From Linum tenue (lineage: Eukaryota; Streptophyta; Magnoliopsida; Malpighiales; Linaceae): a DNA stretch of 64,000 bases. Location: assembly GCA_946122785.1 (NCBI GenBank), contig CAMGYJ010000008.1, positions 58,448,877-58,512,876 of the forward strand, in the 5' to 3' direction. A program made the position numbers and the translations under genes. The notes below the pieces were generated by a model. It saw nothing but the letters and a program-made list of their open reading frames with translations. It had not been told where the DNA came from and ran no database searches. How positions within the stretch are numbered: the first letter of the stretch is position 1; each line of letters starts with the position of its first letter. Shown here in pieces: positions 57,508 through 64,000 of the stretch.

Positions 57508-60500
57508 CTAAAGTGCATTAAGAATTATTTGAATTCCGTAGGCAGGGCGCAGTGTCAAACCAGGGTGAGGTGCATGGACATATCCAGGCGAGAGAGTCAA
57601 AGAATAGCGTTGAAGAATCATCGCAATGGTTATCTTGGCTTCGTTAATGGCAAAGTTGGATCCTGCGCACATATGGTGTCCCATCCCGAAGGGCATGAAT
57701 GCAGTAGGGTTGTTGTTCGTTGCTTTTGCAATGCCGTCTAAGAATCTTTCTGGCTTGAAAGCATGCACATCTTCTCCCCAGATTTTGGGATCATGGTGAA
57801 TCATTATGAATGGAATGTGGCATTGCACCCCATCAAGCCCAGTTAGCTTGCCTAGCGTGGCTTCCTTGCCAATGTCGCGGATAAATCCAGTATAAACTGG
57901 GGTGTAGAGCCTTAGAGTTTCAAGGATGAACATACCCGTCTGCAACAAAAAAATAATAAGAAAGATAAAACTTATTCTACGAATGGACATTATTCTTGCT
58001 ATATGGAACATAAATGAGGGGGAGAGTTTGCTCACAATTTTGAGCCTTGCAATCCCATCAAAATCGAGGCATTTTTCGTGACCAAATATACTGATAACTT
58101 CGTTTCGAACTTTTTCTTGCCAGTCCTGATGGATTGCCAAAAGCAAAATCATCCAAGAAAGTGCGGCATTGGCAGTTTCTTGTCCCGCAGCATACAATGT
58201 TCTGCATTCGTCAATCAGTTGCTCCATTGAGATTTTCTTGGTTTCGTCTTCATCATGGTGAGCTTGTATTAGCAACCCTAGATAATCACTCCCATACCCA
58301 TTACTATCAACATCTTGTTGGCATTTAACCTTTTCTTCTCTCTTTTTCACTATATCAATAATGGAATCTGCAATCCCCTGGTCCAACCTCTCAGCTTCCA
58401 TTTCGTCAACGGTTTTGAAAATGTTGCTGCATGTAGATCCATAAGTTCATCATAAACTATTGAATAAGACTCGGATATTTTCTTTAAATTCAAGAAGATA
58501 ACTAATGATTCCAAAGTGACGGCTATTTCATATATAATAGATAATTGGTTCGTGCTCTCCGATGAGTAGTGATGAATATCAAAATTAGTACTTTTTATTT
58601 TTATAAAATTCTTAAAAAAACAAATATCATTTTATCTTTGTCAAGAATTCGAGACTTTCGTGATGGATTTATTATTCATATTCATTATTTAATGCAATAT
58701 CAGTAATTGAAATAAATTAGAATGAATAGATTTATATGTAGACAAAAAGCCATAAAAATACTCATAAAAAAATTTCATAAGAAATGTGCCCACTATACCC
58801 TCTTATAATCGAAGAGTAGCATAATTATCCAAGTCTTTAGTTTTAAAATAATGAATCATTACAAATGTATGCAATTTTCATTTGAAACCATTATAATATC
58901 ATAAACACTAAGAAGATAAGAGTACATAAAAAACAACGTGCCGAACATGCGTAAAGGATAAGATTGTGACCTAGAATTGTATTTGGAGGTTTAACCCGAA
59001 TTTCTCTAGAAGAAAACAATCAATTGAGGTGAGTTCGCTACCTATTTCATAGTGTAAGCTAGGGCTGAAAATTTGTCTGACCCGTCCCTGTTCCGGTCTA
59101 ACCTATTCCTAAAGGGTCAAGATGTATAACTGACCCGTCCCATCGCTGTCTCCTTCTTGACCCTGTTTGACCCTCAAGGGATGGGACGGGACGGGTCGGG
59201 ACAGTGGGTCGACCCTAATTTACACACTACTTTTTTTTACAAATCACGTTCTGGTACTCAAAATTATTTTTTCTTACAATTTAGTACCTAATTTTTTTTA
59301 CAGATAAGTCCTTAAATTTTGATGGTAAAATTACATTTTGGTATCCAAAAATTTTTATTTTTGCAATTTAGTACCTAAACTTTTAAAACTTTTACAAAAA
59401 GGTCCAATGTGGTTTAAGATATTTGTTGTTGCTAAGGGTCACAAGGCCAAAAAGAGATCCATCCCTAAATTGACCCGACCCGTCCCGACTTTTATAGGGT
59501 CAAAAGCTGACCCGTCCCGGGACGGGTCGGGACGAGTCAGTGGGTTTTCAGGGTCAAACTTACACCTCTAGTGTAAGCTATCATGTGATCTATTCCTACT
59601 CCCGTATGATGAATTAGTTTTCCAAACAATGCAAGTTATCCCTTGGATACTTGGAAAATTACTTGGAGAAATACTTAGTATTATTGAATCATTAAAAGAA
59701 AAGAAAATATTTGAAGCATATCACAACTCATAGGTGATCCTGAAGTGAATATTGTACATCCCAAGTATCTTCATCCTTGCATGGCCAAGGAAGTATGGCC
59801 TAATGGCTAATGAGTGAAGCATACAGAAATAAGAGATCTTCAAACTCCAATTCTTGAACTTACCTCCACCTAATCATCGTTGAATATAACTTTTTTAACA
59901 ACTAACCAGTAGAGCGATGAAAGAAGAACGTGAAGGAAGTTGAAGTTAGCCTCCAAGCCATAGAGAAGGTATATCGAGGAGAGGAAATTCAATTAGCTGT
60001 CAGGGTGTCATCTTCGATTCTTCAACACCTTGTTAATTTGATAGGCGACTCTGACCCAATAGAAATTCATTTTTGACATAGTTTGGCCCATCGACAGAAA
60101 AAATTTCGGAAGAGGAAGAAACATGTGTAGAAATAACTAAATGAAAAAAATGATGAAATGAAGAAGTTGGCTAGTCTCCAAACAAGTCATCGGAGGGGGA
60201 ATAAACTTTTGTATAGACCTGACAATCGGGTCGGGTTGGGTAATTTCGGGTTGTGAACTTTGGTTACGGGTCGGGTCATGTTTGATTGTCTTATTTCGGG
60301 TCAAATATTGACCCAACCCATATGGTTTCGGGTCGGGTTACAGGTCATTTCGGGTTATGAGCGTTCTCAGAAACAATATCAAACATACTTCATATTTTCT
60401 TAAAGAACACAAATTTTCACATATGCATGACAATGGTTTACCTAACACATATCAATTAACATGTTCTCAAATCCTCGCACATTAATGAAATGAAATATAA

Positions 60501-62453
60501 ATTGCGCAAATCGTCAAAAAACAATCACAAAAACAATACTACTACAAGAAACACATGATATTTGATTATCCTTAAACTCCAAACATGTCATTCAAATCCT
60601 TGTGATTTTTTTTAAACATCTCACCAATTTATGAGTGATTTTATCATATTTTGGGAGTAATATATTAAATGGAACGGGTCTAACGGGTCGACCCGCTAAC
60701 CCACCCAACCCGACCCAAAGAATTACGGGTTATCGGGTTCGGGTCATTCGGATTTCGGGTTACAAAAATTTCTAGTTTTTGGGCGGTTTCGAGTCGGGTT
60801 GTAATTTGCCAGGTCTACTTTTGTAGAAACGATGGAATGAAAAAAATGAAAGAAAGAGGTATAAAAACGACTAAATGAAATAAAATGATGAAAAATATGA
60901 AATGAAATAAGCCGGACCAGTTGCTAAGCAAGTCATCAAAGGAGGAAGAGAAATGTGTAAAAAGGTAAAAAACAAAAAAAACGGAATGGATAAAAAGGAA
61001 AGAAAAACAATTGGACAAATAGGGTGAAAAAAACTTACGGTGCACCTTATTTACACAACTAAAAAAGGTACAAAAAAACTTGCGATGCAGCCTAATGTAG
61101 CATACTAAACCCCTTGTAATTTATATATATTAACTAATTTCTAATATTGACAGTTGTTTGTTTCTGCTGCCCGAACGCTAGTCAGTTGTTTGTATATACC
61201 TTATTATTATGTACTTTGGAATCTTGATGAATTTATTTACCTGATGAAAGGCAGCCTGATAGTATACATATTAGTCTCGGCAAGCGCCATCATTTTGTGA
61301 AGCATGCCAAAGATTTGCTTCCCTTCTTCAAAGCTACTCCCGAAGGCTGTCCTGGAAATCACTTCCGACGTCAGTGTCCTCAGCTCCTCATAAATCTCCA
61401 CCTCTGCGCCTTCCTTTTCCTTCCATCTCTCCAACATCATCTCCACAGAAGCAACCATGTCTGCCATCATTCCCTGCAATATAATATAATATATTATTAT
61501 TGTTGTTATATATTAATGCACCACCTCTTTTATAAGTTCTATCAATTGTCAGTAATTGAGATGTATCAAACTCATCAAGTCATTTTGTCTGTCATTCGCG
61601 AAAACAGAATAATTTCAAACTCCACCTTTTTTTCTTCTTCTTCTTCTTATGGTTTGTTTGTGTAGCAGAAATAAACTTGGGACACAAAGATAAAACTCTT
61701 GTACCTTGAGGCTGATGCCGTGGAAGGCAGAAACGGTGAGTGTCCGAACCTTGCTCCATTGTTCACCTTCGCTGATCAAAAGGCCTTGTCCGAAAATCTT
61801 CTTAAGGTAGAAGGAGTATAGCTCTGCTTTTGGGAAATTGGTATATCTGTTGCACAAGATCTCTTTAATCTTTTCTGGCTCCGTCACCACCAGCTGAGCT
61901 CGCGGTCCGATCCAGAAGGCAAAATTCCTCCCTATTCACCAACCCACAAATTAAACAAAGGGATACGTTATATTGTTTGAAAAACAAGCAAGTAATTATA
62001 TATATAATCTGGTACTCAACTTCTTCCCGCAGTCAAAAGAAGTGGCTATAATCCTATGATCAGAAACGTTGGCTTTCGGGTAACAAAAAGCACAATCATG
62101 GAAGAATGATAATTAAGATGGTGATAATTAATGCTATATGAGATTCAACTACACGTACATCTTGCTCGCTTACCATAGTTGTTGGCCCAGACGGAGACGT
62201 AAGGCAGAATCCTGTGAGAAATATCGTGAGAGAGAGCGGTCATGGGTTTCTCCAATGCTTGGTTTCTGAGACGGATGAGCTCTTTGGCATTCCCCAGGAG
62301 GAAACAGTAGGCAGGCCCCTTGATTCCTTGCGCGGCAAGGATTCTCTGCGTCCAGAAGGGTTGCCATATCACCCTGTGAAGGAACCCCAAAACCACATAC
62401 AAGAAGAAACACAGGCATGCAGAGATCAGAAGCGCAGCCCCAACAACGCTCAT
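57508..62453 (-). CDS. Cytochrome P450, CYP72 clan, CYP749A-like
   Basis: ER-anchored haem monooxygenase; the substrate cannot be read from sequence. Five minus-strand exons join in phase: 62453-62174, 61931-61705, 61473-61241, 58426-58036, 57939-57508 (520 aa, normal length). Start chosen at MSVVGAALLISACLCFFLYV, the N-terminal membrane anchor; the upstream in-frame ATG at 62564 lies before any conserved sequence. Landmarks: LTSEVISRTAFGSSFEEGK (helix C/D side), oxygen-binding AGQETA (about 327-332), ETLR (384-387), PERF (440-443), haem loop FGMGHHMCAG (461-470, Cys468). The haem motif has His466 where FxxGxRxCxG expects Arg, and AGQETA lacks the second Thr of AGxxTT. The blocks MVASVEMMLERWKEKEG and KATNNNPTAFMPFGMG recall CYP749A22. 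Intron 3 (58427-61240) contains two hAT MITEs. No stop or frameshift. Confidence 0.88.
59052..59578. mobile_element. hAT-type MITE in P450 intron 3
   Basis: Body 59060-59570 (511 bp), ends TAGGGCTGAAAATTTG and complement TAGAGGTGTAAGTTTG, flanked by identical 8-mers GTGTAAGC (59052-59059 and 59571-59578). Sub-terminal GACGGGTCGGGAC-type words occur in both orientations. Confidence 0.87.
60206..60825. mobile_element. Second hAT-type MITE in P450 intron 3
   Basis: Body 60214-60817 (604 bp), ends TAGACCTGACAATCGG and complement TAGACCTGGCAAATT, flanked by identical 8-mers CTTTTGTA (60206-60213 and 60818-60825). Rich in TTTCGGGTCGGG-type words near both ends. Confidence 0.88.
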
Positions 62454-62540
62454 TGTCGTACGTGTGGGGTTTCGATCTCTTCTTTCTTGGGATGTGGTAA
62501 TTAGTAGTGATGGCTTAATCATTATCTGCCGACGCCCTTC

Positions 62541-62550
62541 ATATATATAC
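62541..62550 (-). promoter_or_regulatory. Putative TATA box of the P450 gene
   Basis: Minus strand GTATATATAT, about 90 bp upstream of the chosen ATG, a plausible spacing for a plant promoter with a 50-60 nt leader. No other core element could be assigned. Confidence 0.4.
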
Positions 62551-62559
62551 ATACAGACA

Positions 62560-63670
62560 CGCATATGAAGACAACAGGTATTAATTAATTAATTAATGAC
62601 TAATTACGTAACCACGACCGACTATGGCTGTTGCCCTAATTATCAATAAATAAACCCGATTTTGTTTCATTGCGCTCTCCCTATCAGTTACGTTTAAGGC
62701 TCTTGCGCTAGCAGCTAATAACGGTATCGTTTTTGGAATCCAAAACGGCCGAATCTGGCCTAGGGTTGCCACCCAGTTTGACACACCCTAGCTAGCTACT
62801 GCCTCACAATATCTGTCCGTTCCCTTCCCGGCACTCAGTATTCTTTTCTTTAAGCGTATTAGTTTTTACATTTTGACAAACACAAAACGGAGACTGAAGC
62901 ATTCGAGAGAAGGATAACTCTATTAATTAAAACCGGGAAACTTGTTCTGGTACTGGTATATATCAAGCATTCTGGCCGTTTAGGTTAATTATATTATATT
63001 ATATTATGCTCCCTTTTGTATTTTTTTTTTTTTAAATCCATTTTAGTCAATCTGTTCTGTTGAGACTTGAGAGAGCCTTAATTGTTATGAACACTAGGCC
63101 TCATAGGCCGCTTTGTGCATCTCCATTGTAAACAACAGGTAGCAAACCAAATGAATGCAACAAATTAAAATAACCTTGAATATCATTTTTGAGGTTGGCA
63201 GAATGATGGTCACTAGTGGATTTCCATGTTAAGCATGTGTATTCAAAACAGCAATGATGGAAATTGGAAACAAACAATGCAAAATCAAACCACAATGAGT
63301 TTCATAGCCTATACATACGAAAGACCTGGAGTGGACTGTGGATACACTGTACGTATAACCAAGCATGACCTTACGCTTACAATTTTTGAAAAGTCTCTAA
63401 TTTTTCTCCTAATTATATTTAACAATCTATTTTTCTTTCGTTTTAAATTTTAATAACATTTTTAGCACTGAAAAATCAGATTAATTGAACTCTTCTAAAT
63501 GACATCCATTTTGATATGTTTTGGAAAAGAAAAAAAAAAACTTGAGACATTTATCGCTTTTCAATATCATGTGGTAATGCCTGATTGTCTATAATATTAA
63601 TCACACGAGAAAAAATGGCTCAGTCTAAAATCCGCCAAGAAACCACTTCAAGTTAATCACTCTGACAAAG
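62560..63670. other. Upstream of the P450 gene, no further gene seen
   Basis: AT-rich sequence with an (ATTA)n run at about 62582-62597 and a TATAT-TATAT run at about 62990-63010. The small open frames here have no recognisable content. Confidence 0.35.
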
Positions 63671-63676
63671 AGAGAA

Positions 63677-63865
63677 TTGAAACAGGAACTGCAACAAAGA
63701 GTCAAGGACCCCACCTTCCCAATAACAGTTCAAGCTATTGAAAAAATCTTTGTGCAATCCCAACAGAAAGCCGCTGCTTCCAACAAAGCTCAGGAAGGAA
63801 GCTTTAAGGAAGAAGCGATGCTAGAATTAGTGGATATTGTGGAAAACTCCGCAACACAAGAGTGA
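63677..63865 (+). other. Short open frame at the right edge, possible exon
   Basis: 62 codons: MKQELQQRVKDPTFPITVQA then IEKIFVQSQQKAAASNKAQE and EEAMLELVDIVENSATQE, ending TGA. It has a plausible amphipathic composition (Gln/Glu/Lys-rich helices) and is more GC-rich than its surroundings. I do not recognise it. It could be the last exon of a gene whose other exons are diverged or absent, or a gene fragment. Confidence 0.3.
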
Positions 63866-64000
63866 TCCAAGGGAAGTTTTGAAGGAGGTGGAATTTATTT
63901 TCTACATGTCTTTTGGAGATCCCAGCCTTTTGTTCTTCTGTGTATGTTGGTCCGCATCTGCTCGTATGAGAGCTAGCTGCCTGTCTATCATCAATTATCA

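Noticed and set aside
62170..62504. Open frames overlapping P450 exon 1 on both strands
   Set aside because: Shadows of the GC-rich first exon; the P450 reading is supported by splice phase and conserved blocks.
1..64000. CRISPR arrays, bacterial operons, riboswitches or a prokaryotic origin
   Set aside because: Spliced genes and plant transposons throughout; no regularly spaced repeats with unique spacers were seen.

Overview
This is a plant nuclear DNA window, most likely from a eudicot. The evidence is intron-rich genes with GT-AG splicing, a CYP72-clan P450, a plant-type NOP14 gene, Athila-like and Ale/Retrofit-like LTR retrotransposons, L1-type LINEs with an RNase H tail, a tRNA-derived SINE, and many Mutator, hAT and PIF/Harbinger-like elements. 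I cannot name the species. Only four host genes are supported. The rest is mostly transposons, many nested, and several still carry perfect target-site duplications (TSDs).

Layout. 1-3743: Athila-like Ty3/gypsy remnant (minus strand; broken gag and protease, likely 5' LTR), followed to about 6250 by sequence resembling an eroded second LTR. 7369-11812: a Mutator-like element (TIRs of about 270 bp, 10-bp TSD) into which a 3.0-kb non-autonomous LTR retrotransposon (7901-10934, TSD CTAGT) has inserted. That retrotransposon carries a copied piece of the plastid gene FTSHI1. 12-17 kb: mostly non-coding, with one orphan Mutator TIR and an intact SINE. 17762-18679: USP-like gene, followed 80 bp after its stop by a MITE made of small palindromes. 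19.6-20.6 kb: LINE tail split by a hAT MITE. 20781-23382: Pack-MULE-like element with rearranged pieces of an FAD monooxygenase gene. 24.7-28.4 kb: 5'-truncated L1 LINE (minus strand). 29.5-33 kb: hAT MITEs and a 2.4-kb PIF/Harbinger-like element. 33745-39213: two copies of a non-autonomous LTR element in tandem, sharing the middle LTR, with one TSD (TTATC) around the whole array. 40323-46533: complete NOP14 gene (13 exons). 46910-47116: small membrane protein gene converging on NOP14. 47665-53119: Ale-like Ty1/copia element with its integrase core deleted. 53.7-57 kb: LINE fragment, a TTTGTATAC-rich minisatellite and a copia RNase H fragment. 57508-62453: CYP749A-like P450 (5 exons, minus strand) whose third intron holds two hAT MITEs with perfect TSDs.

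The host genes do not form an obvious pathway: one is a ribosome-biogenesis factor, one a stress/nucleotide-binding-fold protein, one an unknown small membrane protein and one an oxidase. The most interesting material is gene capture (FTSHI1 by an LTR retrotransposon; monooxygenase pieces by a MULE) and the unusual element structures (dimeric LTR array, palindromic MITE). Family calls come from recognising protein motifs by eye; no database search was run.
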